Counted from the stretch's first letter, positions 27,821 to 36,412 are shown. The stretch: DNA of 64,000 nucleotides from Flavobacterium gelatinilyticum (GCF_027111295.1 NZ_CP114287.1:2046001-2110000), one strand, 5' to 3'. Translations and numbers: made by a program. Notes: generated from the sequence alone by a model not told the origin.

Positions 27821-27865
27821 ATAGTTCTTCATCACAAAGACTTCGTCTTTGTGATGAAGAACTAT
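27821..27865. repeat. Perfect 21-bp inverted repeat with 3-nt loop
   Basis: ATAGTTCTTCATCACAAAGA plus C (27821-27841), loop TTC, and the exact reverse complement at 27845-27865. It starts 8 bp after the 29-bp inverted repeat. Confidence 0.6.
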
Positions 27866-27987
27866 CGTAAATTTTACCATCCAGCTTAAAAATCCAATAC
27901 ATTTATTACTTTCCACCTTAACGTAAATTACAGGGTACATTCTACAAAAAAAATCACTCCATTCATAAGAATACAAAATCAATATAA

Positions 27988-28018
27988 TTGTCGCAAATAT
28001 TTACTATATTTGCGACAA
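27988..28018 (+). promoter_or_regulatory. AbiE operator overlapping a -7 promoter box
   Basis: TTGTCGCAAATA (27988-27999) and its exact reverse complement (28007-28018) form a 12-bp inverted repeat. TATATTTG at 28005-28012, a TAnnTTTG -7 box, lies inside the right arm, 22 bp before the AbiEi start. AbiEi antitoxins are known to repress their own operon by binding inverted repeats; the site fits that mode. Confidence 0.65.
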
Positions 28019-28033
28019 AATAGCACTTAAAAA

Positions 28034-28651
28034 ATGACAGAAAGCACTGAAAATAAAGTAATTGAACGCATAAAAAAAGCCAAGAGGGGGTCTGTGTTTT
28101 TTACTGACGATTTTCTTCGTTTCGGAAGTGCAAAAACAATCAGTAAATCCTTAGAACGACTCACTGAAAAAAAAGAAATCATGAGAGTTTCTAGAGGTAT
28201 TTATACAAGGCCCGAAATAAACAAAACCCTTGGAATCACAATAACTCCTTCAATTGAGAATATCGCAAAGGCAATAGCGCGTCGAGATCGGGCACGTATT
28301 ATTCCTACTGGTGCATATTCTCTAAACATTCTTGGACTTTCTACACAGATACCAATGAATGCTATATATCTTACAGATGGTGTTGCCAGAAAAATAGCAA
28401 TAGGAAAAAGATCGCTACATTTTAAAAAAACAGCAACAAAAAATCTGGCCTCAATTGGAGAAATAAGCGGACTGGTAATTCAAGGCCTTAAGGCATTGGG
28501 AAAAGACCAGCTTAATGAGGACGAGATATTAAAAGTAATTGAAATATTAAAAAAAGAAAAGACAGAACGCCTGCGTCATGATATTAAATTAGCTCCTGAA
28601 TGGATCCGAACAATAATGAAAGAGGCATTACCAGAAAACCAGCAGTTATGA
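28034..28651 (+). CDS. abiEi: AbiEi-family antitoxin (DUF6088)
   Basis: 205 residues. An N-terminal winged-helix region (RGSVFFTDDFLRFGSAKTIS, then RVSRGIYTRPE) is followed by a DUF6088 domain with a conserved IIPTGAYSLNILGLST segment. In type IV toxin-antitoxin systems AbiEi binds DNA and counteracts the nucleotidyltransferase toxin AbiEii without direct contact. A perfect 12-bp inverted repeat overlaps its promoter. The toxin start overlaps its stop codon by four bases (ATGA). Confidence 0.85.
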   Translation: MTESTENKVIERIKKAKRGSVFFTDDFLRFGSAKTISKSLERLTEKKEIMRVSRGIYTRPEINKTLGITITPSIENIAKAIARRDRARIIPTGAYSLNILGLSTQIPMNAIYLTDGVARKIAIGKRSLHFKKTATKNLASIGEISGLVIQGLKALGKDQLNEDEILKVIEILKKEKTERLRHDIKLAPEWIRTIMKEALPENQQL

Positions 28652-29676
28652 TAAAAAATTGGATTTCATTATCAGATGAAGAAAAAGCAGGTTTATTTAC
28701 AGAAGCAGCAGCACAAAAAGGACTTCCTGCTTATGCTGTTGAAAAAGACTGGTGGGTCACTGTGACACTGCTGGCAATTTTTACCTCCCAATATTCAGAT
28801 CACCTCATATTCAAAGGAGGAACTTCATTAAGTAAAGCTTACAATTTAATTGAACGCTTCTCTGAGGATATAGATCTTGCTATAGATAGAAGTTTCCTTA
28901 AATTCCCAGGAGAACTTTCTAAAACTGCGATCAAAAAACTTCGCAAAGCTTCTGGGCAATTCATCATTGCTGACTTCAAAAATGAACTTGAAGCGCAACT
29001 TTTAAAAATTGGAATACCAAGTACTCTCTTCAGCCTCAAAACTGATGAAAATATCGATGACACAAGCGACCCGCACTCAATTGAACTAATATATAAGCCT
29101 GTAATTAATCATGGATCAGGTTACTTACCTCAAAGAGTTCTGATCGAAATCGGAGCCAGATCACTAAGAGAGCCCTCTGAAATGCGTCCTATTTCATCCA
29201 TACTTGATGAAACATTCCCTGAACAATCTTTTAATATCCCTGCTTTTAATGCAAATGTAGTATTACCATCCAGAACTTTTCTTGAGAAAGTTTTTCTGCT
29301 TCATGAAGAATTTAGTAAGCCAGTTGATAAAATAAGATTTAGTAGGCTGACCAGACATTTATATGATCTAGAAAAAGTCATGGATAATGAATACGGAATT
29401 TCTGCAGTCAAGGATAAAAATCTATTTTTTACCATTGTAGAATTTAGGCAAAAATACACCACAGTGAGAGGTATATCTTATGAAAGACACACCCATTCTA
29501 CTTTATCATTCCTTCCACCTCCAGAAGTGGATGAAGCATGGAGACAGGACTATACAGAAATGAGAGAAAATATGTTTTATGGCGCAACACTTAGCTATGA
29601 TATGCTAAAAGAAAGATTAAATGTTCTTAATGATCGCTTTAAAGAGAACGGCCTTAACTCACAGAACGACAACTAA
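28648..29676 (+). CDS. abiEii: AbiEii-family nucleotidyltransferase toxin
   Basis: 342 residues from the ATG at 28648 (MIKNWISL), chosen because it overlaps the antitoxin stop as ATGA; the frame is open 48 nt further upstream, but that part lies inside abiEi. The nucleotidyltransferase motifs are FKGGTSLSKAY at 55-65 and FSEDIDLAI with D74 and D76, plus a conserved EKDWWV at 32-37. AbiEii toxins transfer nucleotides, using GTP or CTP, to tRNA or other RNA and stop growth during phage infection. All motif residues are present, so it is expected to be active. Confidence 0.87.
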   Translation: MIKNWISLSDEEKAGLFTEAAAQKGLPAYAVEKDWWVTVTLLAIFTSQYSDHLIFKGGTSLSKAYNLIERFSEDIDLAIDRSFLKFPGELSKTAIKKLRKASGQFIIADFKNELEAQLLKIGIPSTLFSLKTDENIDDTSDPHSIELIYKPVINHGSGYLPQRVLIEIGARSLREPSEMRPISSILDETFPEQSFNIPAFNANVVLPSRTFLEKVFLLHEEFSKPVDKIRFSRLTRHLYDLEKVMDNEYGISAVKDKNLFFTIVEFRQKYTTVRGISYERHTHSTLSFLPPPEVDEAWRQDYTEMRENMFYGATLSYDMLKERLNVLNDRFKENGLNSQNDN

Positions 29677-29738
29677 AAGAAAAACATCAAATCTAAATTC
29701 GAAATCATTAGTAAAAAATAAATTTCCTATCTTAAATT

Positions 29739-30506
29739 TTAAACAATAAAAACCTTATCAGCGGCAAATCTTTCATTTTCACCTCTCTGAATATATCCCA
29801 GCTGGTTTGTTACCATATTTGTATTTCCAATTTTAAAGTCCTTAGTATTATAATGGCTGTGTCCATATATCCAGCACATTGGCTGGAACCGCTCAATAAG
29901 CTCTGAAAGTTCAACAGCAAAAGCTTCATTCAACAGGCTCTTTTTATACATTTTCGGATATTTTTTAAAAGTTGGAACATGATGAGTTGCAACGACAACT
30001 TTTTTAGAATCTATTATTTCCAAGGCATTACTAATAAAATCTACATTCTCAAAATACAGCTTATTGTAATTATCTGCTGAAAACCTGTCTCCATCGTATT
30101 TAACAACATGAAAATCACTAAGTCCTCTTTCAATGTTCAATCGGGAAACCTCACTAATGTGGGTCCATAGAGTCGAGAAGACCAGTGTTAAATTATCATA
30201 TTCTACAACATAATTATTTAGAAGGATTACATTATTTCTAATCTTCTCATAAAAAGTTCCTGATTTAAGAACAGCATCAAAATGATAATACTCATGATTT
30301 CCAGGAATCCAATACGTCATTTGGAAATTATCGGATAAAAAATCAAAAAAATCCTGATGTTTATCCATGAGCGAAAAAGGTACAATATCCCCAGCCAGAA
30401 TTAAGATATCTCCGTTTGGAATTAATGGATTATCTCTCATGAATTCTTTATTTTTAATAAACTCCAGATGCAGATCTGAAGCATATTGAATTCTGTTTAT
30501 CTCCAT
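29739..30506 (-). CDS. Calcineurin-like metallophosphoesterase
   Basis: 255 residues. All metal-binding motifs are in place: D11/H13 in SDLHLE, D40 in LAGDI, N70/H71 in GNHEYY, HH in VATHHVP and GHSHYN near the C-terminus. Substrate unknown: members hydrolyse phosphomonoesters, phosphodiesters or cyclic nucleotides. No signal peptide, so cytosolic. It is convergent with abiEii across 60 bp and upstream of nothing obvious on its own strand. It may be cargo of the island. Confidence 0.82.
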   Translation of the reverse strand: MEINRIQYASDLHLEFIKNKEFMRDNPLIPNGDILILAGDIVPFSLMDKHQDFFDFLSDNFQMTYWIPGNHEYYHFDAVLKSGTFYEKIRNNVILLNNYVVEYDNLTLVFSTLWTHISEVSRLNIERGLSDFHVVKYDGDRFSADNYNKLYFENVDFISNALEIIDSKKVVVATHHVPTFKKYPKMYKKSLLNEAFAVELSELIERFQPMCWIYGHSHYNTKDFKIGNTNMVTNQLGYIQRGENERFAADKVFIV

Positions 30507-30584
30507 ATTATTATTTTTTAAAGAACCAAGACTCCCAAAAAGAAAGAAAGTTGCTCTTTATATTGTTATAAAAAAAAGATTTAT

Positions 30585-30866
30585 TTAGATACTATTTTTA
30601 CGAAGTGTTTCCTCAATCTTCACACTATCGTATAGAAATATATCTCCTAGTTTAGTATATGGAAGAATCCCAGTCTGTCTGTATTTTATAATAGTATTAT
30701 TAGATAGACCAAATATCTTTTTTAAATCTTCATTTCTGTAATAGGCAGGTCTCAAGGTTTTTCCTTTACTGATTTTTGAATCGATCATTTCCAGTTTTAC
30801 CATTAAAGGATCTATAATATTTTTAATCTCCATTATAAAGGCCTGTCTCTTTTCTTTCTTTGTCAT
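30585..30866 (-). CDS. Excisionase-like helix-turn-helix protein
   Basis: 93 residues with a MerR/Xis-type winged helix in the C-terminal half: LKKIFGLSNNTIIKYRQTGI followed by LPYTKLGDIFLYDS. Proteins of this kind are common next to integrase and mobilisation genes of Bacteroides and Flavobacterium elements, where they direct excision or regulate transfer. It is followed by no integrase in the window. It lies 42 bp downstream of the RteC-like gene on the same strand. Confidence 0.72.
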   Translation of the reverse strand: MTKKEKRQAFIMEIKNIIDPLMVKLEMIDSKISKGKTLRPAYYRNEDLKKIFGLSNNTIIKYRQTGILPYTKLGDIFLYDSVKIEETLRKNSI

Positions 30867-30908
30867 ATTGAATTGTTAGTTAATGTTATATTTTTTTTCA
30901 TCCCGAGC

Positions 30909-31325
30909 TTACCAGTTCTCAAGTTTTCTTTTTCGCTCCATCAATATCCCAATCAAATCATCTAAAAATTTAATCTGTTTCTCTTTATAAGTATAACCTT
31001 TACACTCAGAAAATTGTCTGCTTATTCTAGTTATTTTTTTCTGAACTCCTTCATTATTTTTATATGTAAAATTTTTACTTAGAAATTCCTGAATACTGAT
31101 TCGATTTTTTTTCACATCAGATGGATCAAAAAATAAAAGACCTTCATCCATTAGGATATAAAAAAGAATTGCAAGCTCACTTTTACTATAAGAGCTTTTG
31201 CATCTTTCAGACAATGATTGATTACTCTGAAAATCATTTAAGAGCAATAAGTTTTCAATCTTTTTTACTCTCTTATCGAGCTTAAAGAAATTATCTAAAA
31301 TTTCAGAGGTCTTGGCTTTTGTCAT
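30909..31325 (-). CDS. RteC-like mobile-element regulator
   Basis: 138 residues. The segment YSKSELAILFYILMDEGLLF, then ISIQEFLSKNF, then KQIKFLDDLIGILMERKRK follows the pattern of the C-terminal part of RteC, the regulator of excision in Bacteroides conjugative transposons. It is shorter than full RteC, so it is either a compact relative or an N-terminally reduced version. It pairs with the excisionase-like gene downstream. Assignment by pattern only. Confidence 0.55.
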   Translation of the reverse strand: MTKAKTSEILDNFFKLDKRVKKIENLLLLNDFQSNQSLSERCKSSYSKSELAILFYILMDEGLLFFDPSDVKKNRISIQEFLSKNFTYKNNEGVQKKITRISRQFSECKGYTYKEKQIKFLDDLIGILMERKRKLENW

Positions 31326-31378
31326 TTAAAGAAATTATTATTTCTGATTTTTCCCCAACAGAAGTTTCTGTCGAACAA

Positions 31379-31471
31379 TTAGTCATATGCTTTTGGGCTA
31401 TTAAGCTGTAAAACAAATCTGACTACAAACAATGCTAAAGTAATTGTCGAAAATGGAATTATCTGTATCAT
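31379..31471 (-). CDS. Possible small membrane peptide
   Basis: 30 residues from ATG at 31471: MIQIIPFSTITLALFVVRFV and a short polar tail. It is a single hydrophobic helix, like type I toxin peptides. Very short, so it could be chance. It lies upstream of the RteC-like gene on the same strand. Confidence 0.25.
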   Translation of the reverse strand: MIQIIPFSTITLALFVVRFVLQLNSPKAYD

Positions 31472-31632
31472 TTGTCACACTCGACCTTTTTATTTATTTA
31501 TTTAACTTTTAAGTTTTTACATTAAATTTAAAGCATATAAGCTCCAGCAGAAAAGAAGTATTGGAATACAATTATGTAATTCAAGAAAATTATGACACGG
31601 GTAAAAATCTCCAAATTTTGAAGTATTAATAA

Positions 31633-31654
31633 TTTTACTGCTTTAGCAGTAAAA
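31633..31654. repeat. 22-bp palindrome, first copy
   Basis: TTTTACTGCT-TT-AGCAGTAAAA. The same 22 bases form the core of the larger palindrome at 31691-31738. Confidence 0.6.
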
Positions 31655-31690
31655 AATGTATTTTGAAAATTCAGAGGATTCAAAATGAAT

Positions 31691-31738
31691 ATAAAAAAGG
31701 CCCTTTTACTGCTTTAGCAGTAAAAGGGCCTTTTTTAT
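31691..31738. terminator. Perfect 23-bp palindrome with T tract
   Basis: The left arm, ATAAAAAAGGCCCTTTTACT plus GCT, pairs exactly with 31716-31738 across a two-base centre. With A and T runs on both flanks it can act as a bidirectional terminator, but its length and shared core with the upstream copy suggest an additional or different role. Confidence 0.55.
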
Positions 31739-32013
31739 ATATGACTTTAAGAAAAGTGTGCCTCTTTATATGCAAAAGCATATATTCTTAAAAGTATACA
31801 CTTTTTTATATTAAAAAGCATATAATTTGCTATACAATAAAAAAATCGGAAGCAGCATTAAATTATGCATTCAAATTAATCACAAATATAAATAACTACA
31901 TCAGAAATTGATTATGTTATAAAAAAATGTATTTTTGTCATATTAAAAAAACAGAATTATAACCTGTTAAAAAACAAGGTTTTACATACAAAATCAGCAC
32001 GTTTTAAAGTTTG

Positions 32014-32104
32014 TGGCAGAATCGTGGCACAGAGATTAAAAAAATTAGAAATGCAGTATAAGAGCGGGATGCGGAGCTTAGGTTCGAATCCCTCTTTCTC
32101 CGCA
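32014..32104 (+). repeat. att-like unit E carrying a tRNA-Ser 3'-end copy
   Basis: TGGCA at 32014 and 32025, then GGTTCGAATCCCTCTTTCTC followed by CGC (32081-32103), which copies the T arm and acceptor 3' strand of the tRNA-Ser at 23.2 kb with one change. This is the expected product of an integrase that targets the tRNA 3' end, giving a duplicated core. Confidence 0.65.
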
Positions 32105-32157
32105 GAGAGCTTAAAACTAGACTTTTCAAAGTTTACAAAAAAGGCTAAAATTCACGG

Positions 32158-32191
32158 AAAACCCTGCAAATCCTGAGATTTGCAGGGTTTT
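32158..32191 (+). terminator. Terminator hairpin beside the tRNA-end copy
   Basis: AAAACCCTGCAAATC pairs with GATTTGCAGGGTTTT across CTGA, a 15-bp perfect stem, then TGTCTTTT. It resembles the terminator that follows the real tRNA-Ser. Confidence 0.7.
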
Positions 32192-32239
32192 GTCTTTTAC
32201 TGCATTTTTCAATATTTTCAAAACCGCACAAAAGTTTCG

Positions 32240-32255
32240 TTGCAGAATCATGGCA
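32240..32255 (+). repeat. Partial att-like unit F
   Basis: TTGCAGAATCATGGCAC, an arm-like pair with one change, without a TTCGAA core downstream. The 50 bp before it match those before unit H at 47508. Confidence 0.35.
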
Positions 32256-32433
32256 CACCAGTATTTGAACTTGATATTATTTCTGCCACAAATAGTTAAG
32301 ACGAATATTTAAGGCTCATTTACTACGATAAAAATGATATTTCTATAAAACAAATAAGGGTACAAATTGCACCCTTATTATATCTCCAATAATTTAACTA
32401 AAGCATTTTTAACATTTAATCCTTTTTGATGAT

Positions 32434-34626
32434 TTAATTCCCTAATTCTAATTGATTCCGCACTAAATTAAAGTAATCTGCTTTATTATACACTAATTCT
32501 GAATGATTTCCCTGTTCTACAATTTCACCGTTTTTTAATACAATAATATTATCAGCGTTTTTTACAGTACTTAAACGATGTGCAATAATAACAACTGTTT
32601 TTCCTTTAAAAAACCCCTGTAAATTGTCATGTATAATTTTTTCATTTTCTGCATCTAGTGCAGATGTTGCTTCATCAAAGAAAATATATTGAGGATTTTT
32701 ATAAACTGCGCGGGCAATTAAAATACGTTGTTTCTGTCCGCCTGAAATTCCATTTCCGGAAGCCCCTATTTTCGTATTATACCCCAGTGGCAATCCTTCA
32801 ATAAAATTTTCAATATTGGCAATTTTAACTGCCATTTTCATTTTTTCTTTATCAATATTCTCTTCACCCATAGCAATATTTCTTTCAATAGTATCCGAAA
32901 AAACAAATCCCTCCTGCATAACCACACCACAATTTTTACGCAGGCTATTGTTAGAAATATCATTTATGTTTGCTGAATTAACAGACAATCTTCCTTTTGT
33001 TGGTTCATAAAATTTTAACAGCAATTTTAGCAAAGTAGTTTTTCCGCTTCCGCTTGCACCAACAATAGCTGTAATTTTTCCTTCAGGAATGAAAAAATTA
33101 ATATCTTTTAAAACGAAGGGTGATTGAGGTCCTTCATATTGAAAACTTAAATTATTTCCCCTTATTCCTAAAGGAAATTGAGTCTTAATATTATTTATTT
33201 TTAAAAGATTATCATCGCTATCTTCGGTCGGGTGGTTCTGTACCTCATTCAACCTTTCTAAGCTAAGCTTTGCATCCTGTAAAGACCTAAAAAAACCAAC
33301 AAGCTGATTTATTGGACTATTCATTTGCCCAACAATGTACGATACACTTAAAAGCTGCCCCAAAGTCATTTGTCCTTTAATAACAAAACTTGCAGCCAAA
33401 AAAGTAACCAAAATGTTTTTAAATTGATTCAAAAACTCGAAACCTGACAACTGAAATTGGTTTAGTTTTAAAATTCTGATATTTATTTTAAACAATTTCT
33501 CTTGAATCCCTTCCCATTCTTTTCGTTTGAAATCCTCAAACTGGTTTAATTTTATCTCAGTTACACCACCAATAATTTCTAAAATTGATTCTTGATTTTG
33601 GCTTCGCTGCTGAAAAAGAAAATAATCCAGAATTTTTCGCTTTTTGAGCCAATAGAATGACCAGCTGATAGAGACTATAGTAAGAAAAAGATAAACAATA
33701 AGAATCTTTACATCATAAAACCAAAGTACTCCAAAGAAAACAGAAAATGTGATCATCGAAAAAAAAGTAATTAGACTTTGAGAAGTTAAAAAATTCTCAA
33801 TACGTTCATTATCTTGTATACGCTGATTAAAGTCTCCAGTCATTTTAGTGTCAAAAAACTTTATTGGCAATTGCAATAATTTCTTTAAAAAATCAGATAT
33901 AATGTTAATACTGATTTTTGTTCCTATATAAAGCATTAACCAGTTACGAATTATTTCGATCGTTATCGATCCAAAAAACAAACTTAGCTGCGCTAACAGA
34001 ATAAGACTTATTAAATTTAAGTTTTTCTTGTTTACACCATTATCAATTAGACTTTGAGTTAAAAAAGGAAAAACCAAAGTAACAGCACTTCCTAATAAAA
34101 GCATTGTAAAAAGCCCGATTAACTGATTTTTATGAGGTTTTAAATAATTAAAAAGATATCTGATATTTAGTCTTTTTTCTTTAGGCGGGATTAATTTATA
34201 AAACTCTTCGGCCGGCTCAAGAAATAAAGCTACCCCGCTATCATCATCAGACAGCCATGACTTAGTAAACTTTTCTTCATTTATTGTAATAAAACCATAA
34301 CCCGGATCGGCAATTTTATATTTTTTTTTCCCGGTCAGCCTATTTTTCTTTACTTTTTCAAGAACAACAAAATGATTTTGATTCCAATGAAGAATGCAAG
34401 GCAAAGGCATTTCATTAAGCTTTTCATTTGTTAATTTCCCAGATAGAACTTCAAATCCTATTTTGGTTGCTGCTTCTACAATACCTAACAAGGAAACTCC
34501 TTCCCGAGTTATAAATGAATTATCCCTCAAGTATTGCAAAGAATATTTTTTACCATAAAAATCAGCCATCATACACAGACAAGCCGGCCCGCAATCCATT
34601 TGGTCTTTTTGAGGGGTGAAAATCAT
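32434..34626 (-). CDS. C39-peptidase ABC transporter (bacteriocin-type exporter)
   Basis: 730 residues. The N-terminal C39 protease domain has C12 in QMDCGPAC, H85 in NQNHFVVL and D107 in IADPGYG, so it should cut leaders after GG. About five to six membrane helices follow (from LIGLFTMLLLGSAV onward). The ABC domain has Walker A GASGSGKTT, signature ISGGQKQR and Walker B IFFDEATSALD. Its natural substrates here are the four tandem GG-leader peptides at 36.0-36.8 kb. It starts two bases after the radical SAM gene, so they are co-transcribed. A second exporter of the same type lies at 48937. No HlyD gene is linked to this copy. Confidence 0.92.
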   Translation of the reverse strand: MIFTPQKDQMDCGPACLCMMADFYGKKYSLQYLRDNSFITREGVSLLGIVEAATKIGFEVLSGKLTNEKLNEMPLPCILHWNQNHFVVLEKVKKNRLTGKKKYKIADPGYGFITINEEKFTKSWLSDDDSGVALFLEPAEEFYKLIPPKEKRLNIRYLFNYLKPHKNQLIGLFTMLLLGSAVTLVFPFLTQSLIDNGVNKKNLNLISLILLAQLSLFFGSITIEIIRNWLMLYIGTKISINIISDFLKKLLQLPIKFFDTKMTGDFNQRIQDNERIENFLTSQSLITFFSMITFSVFFGVLWFYDVKILIVYLFLTIVSISWSFYWLKKRKILDYFLFQQRSQNQESILEIIGGVTEIKLNQFEDFKRKEWEGIQEKLFKINIRILKLNQFQLSGFEFLNQFKNILVTFLAASFVIKGQMTLGQLLSVSYIVGQMNSPINQLVGFFRSLQDAKLSLERLNEVQNHPTEDSDDNLLKINNIKTQFPLGIRGNNLSFQYEGPQSPFVLKDINFFIPEGKITAIVGASGSGKTTLLKLLLKFYEPTKGRLSVNSANINDISNNSLRKNCGVVMQEGFVFSDTIERNIAMGEENIDKEKMKMAVKIANIENFIEGLPLGYNTKIGASGNGISGGQKQRILIARAVYKNPQYIFFDEATSALDAENEKIIHDNLQGFFKGKTVVIIAHRLSTVKNADNIIVLKNGEIVEQGNHSELVYNKADYFNLVRNQLELGN

Positions 34627-34628
34627 AA

Positions 34629-35915
34629 TTAACTAATGGCTACTAAAAATTTATTTTTTACAATTTCTAACTTCTTGCTCTCATCAAAATCATTTACACA
34701 ATACTCTTTTCCCATATTATCCAGCGCATTTTGAGAACATCCACCATTACAAATTGGCAGTATTTTACATTCTAAACAAGGTGGATTTTTAAATTTTGCA
34801 TTCATTCTTAAGTCAAACTTCTCATTCCATTCAATCATTCCTTCATCAAGCAAGATTCCTTCTTTGTTTTCAGATTTAAAATCTCTCGCAGTGCATTTAA
34901 AAACATCTCCATTGTAATTAATGGTAGCTTGATGTCTTTTGTCTGCATAACAAGACTCTCTTACTGAATCTATGTCTTTATTATAACTTACATAAAAATT
35001 ACTTTGCTTAAAATAACTCATTGTTTCAAGCATTGCTTCATGGAGGTCTTCTTTTTCCTGCCAGACTTGGTTAAATGAGAAATTTAAATAATTACGCTCT
35101 TCGGTATCAAGGTCAGCAAAATCATCAACGATTTTATCAATATCCTCCAAAGTTTCTTTTGATATATTTAAGCGGCAAGTTATACTCATTTTATTTTTGA
35201 GGCACAACTTAATATTTTTTATGATTTCATCATAAGATCCTTTTTCTTTCGAAATATACCTCACCTTATTATGACGTTCTCTATGCCCGTCTAATGTAAT
35301 CTGCATGTGGCCTACATTGAATTTTAAACATTTATCTAATAAATCCTGATTAATGAGTAATCCATTAGTAGTAAAATCAGAATGCAGCTTTATATTTTTT
35401 TCTTTACAGACATTACTAACTTTTTCTAAAATCGGTAAAACGGTCTTATTGAAATATAATAACGGTTCACCTCCAAACCAGGAAAGCGAAAAATGCTCAA
35501 GATCATTTTGATTTAAAACACGAAATATGAAATTTAAAACTTTTTCAATTTCTTTTTCTCCCATTTTCGAATCCTTGATATGGGTTTCATAACAGTACCA
35601 GCATTTGAAATTACAGTTCATCGTAGGATTAATAATAACATGGAAAACATTATTATTTTTTTGATCAATTTCATAAACTAATGTTTTTACCTTTTCAATT
35701 TCATTAGTATCTGCTGGAATTACAAATCCTTTTTCTGTTAAATGTGCATAAAAATCAGGATGAACTTCCTGCAATTCATCGATATCCTCTCTTGCTGCTG
35801 CCTGATACAAATCATATAATTCAGGATCAAGTATGGTGAAATCATTTTTATAGGCGTTGTATCCTATAATTTTATCTTCGTGTGGAAAAAAAGAATTAAA
35901 CTGGCTTGTTTTCAT
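34629..35915 (-). CDS. Radical SAM/SPASM peptide maturase
   Basis: 428 residues. The radical SAM cluster motif C101-NFK-C105-WY-C108 binds the 4Fe-4S cluster used with S-adenosylmethionine. The C-terminal SPASM region holds further cysteines: ESCYADKR, FKCTAR, CLECKILPICNGGC and EYC. The first 80 residues look like a peptide-recognition (RRE-like) part. Such enzymes install thioether or C-C crosslinks in RiPP precursors. Four precursors with three conserved core cysteines lie immediately upstream on the same strand, making them the obvious substrates. A terminator hairpin separates them from this gene. The exporter follows after two bases. Confidence 0.9.
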   Translation of the reverse strand: MKTSQFNSFFPHEDKIIGYNAYKNDFTILDPELYDLYQAAAREDIDELQEVHPDFYAHLTEKGFVIPADTNEIEKVKTLVYEIDQKNNNVFHVIINPTMNCNFKCWYCYETHIKDSKMGEKEIEKVLNFIFRVLNQNDLEHFSLSWFGGEPLLYFNKTVLPILEKVSNVCKEKNIKLHSDFTTNGLLINQDLLDKCLKFNVGHMQITLDGHRERHNKVRYISKEKGSYDEIIKNIKLCLKNKMSITCRLNISKETLEDIDKIVDDFADLDTEERNYLNFSFNQVWQEKEDLHEAMLETMSYFKQSNFYVSYNKDIDSVRESCYADKRHQATINYNGDVFKCTARDFKSENKEGILLDEGMIEWNEKFDLRMNAKFKNPPCLECKILPICNGGCSQNALDNMGKEYCVNDFDESKKLEIVKNKFLVAIS

Positions 35916-35945
35916 GGTAATTGAGAGTTTTTAATTTAAAAAAAA

Positions 35946-35964
35946 CGAGGGCAAAATGCCCTCG
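35946..35964 (-). terminator. Terminator/attenuator between precursors and radical SAM gene
   Basis: A stem CGAGGGC/GCCCTCG with loop AAAAT, followed on the minus strand by a run of T. It lies 11 bp after the last precursor stop. It would make precursor mRNA more abundant than enzyme mRNA. Confidence 0.7.
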
Positions 35965-35975
35965 CATTCCGTTTA

Positions 35976-36143
35976 TTATACGTTACAGTGCGGCCCGTTT
36001 GTACAATTACAATTGTTAACAGCGGGTACATCTTTTCCTCCTTTAATTTTACTTAACTGACTTGCGTCTAAAGAAGTAAATCCACCTGAAAATTTACCTT
36101 CGCTCAAAACTAATTTTTGAGGATTATTTTTTGAATTTTTCAT
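35976..36143 (-). CDS. GG-leader RiPP precursor 1 of the radical SAM locus
   Basis: 55 residues. The leader ends in LSKIKGG and the core is KDVPAVNNCNCTNGPHCNV. The three cysteines (CxC, then C after five residues) are conserved in all four paralogues. The leader has the shared QKLVL and FSGGF elements, likely recognised by the maturase. The GG fits cleavage by the adjacent C39 exporter. Too short for automated calls but certain from the four-fold repetition. It is the copy nearest the radical SAM gene. Confidence 0.85.
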   Translation of the reverse strand: MKNSKNNPQKLVLSEGKFSGGFTSLDASQLSKIKGGKDVPAVNNCNCTNGPHCNV

Positions 36144-36215
36144 AATAATTGATTTAAATGTTAAAACTTAATTTTCAGCCTGTTTAGTTGCATAAGTGAT
36201 AGAAAGAAGGCTCAC

Positions 36216-36383
36216 CTATTCGCTGCAGTATGTGTTTTTTTTACAATCACAATTGTTAACTCCAGGTGCGTCTTTTCCTCCTTTGATATTATTTAATTTA
36301 CTTACATCTAAAGAAGAAAAGCCACCTGAAAACCTGCCGTTTTTTAAAACTAATTTTTGAAGGCTGTTTTTTGTTTTTTTCAT
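36216..36383 (-). CDS. GG-leader RiPP precursor 2 of the radical SAM locus
   Basis: 55 residues; leader ends in LNNIKGG, core KDAPGVNNCDCKKNTYCSE. The most diverged core of the four: G replaces A after P, and the end is TYCSE rather than HCN. Cysteine positions are unchanged. Same length and leader as the others, so it arose by tandem duplication. Confidence 0.85.
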   Translation of the reverse strand: MKKTKNSLQKLVLKNGRFSGGFSSLDVSKLNNIKGGKDAPGVNNCDCKKNTYCSE

Positions 36384-36412
36384 AATAATCTGATTTTAAG
36401 GCAGAATATTAA

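Larger units (their letters stand above)
26656..28033. other. Long non-coding stretch with attachment-like repeats and hairpins
   Basis: About 1.4 kb without a credible gene. In order it holds att-like unit D (27070-27144), two pairs of GGGTAGA direct repeats (27341-27366 and 27443-27467), two large perfect inverted repeats (27727-27812 and 27821-27865) and the AbiE promoter/operator. It has the look of an element end. Confidence 0.5.
31326..32433. other. Non-coding stretch: iterated motifs, palindromes and tRNA-end copy
   Basis: About 1.1 kb between the RteC-like gene and the C39 exporter gene. It contains repeats of AAAGCATATA (31530, 31775 and 31815, plus inverted copies at 31383 and 31767), two nested palindromes (31633-31654 and 31691-31738), att-like unit E with a copy of the tRNA-Ser 3' end (32014-32104), a terminator hairpin and a partial unit F at 32240. 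Confidence 0.5.

Noticed and set aside
27779..27982. Minus-strand ORF of 67 codons upstream of abiEi
   Set aside because: It runs through both inverted repeats and has no protein-like pattern; it is an accident of the hairpins.
32081..32104. A second tRNA-Ser gene at 32.08 kb
   Set aside because: Only the T arm and 3' acceptor strand are present; no anticodon or D arm precedes them, so it is an attachment-site copy.
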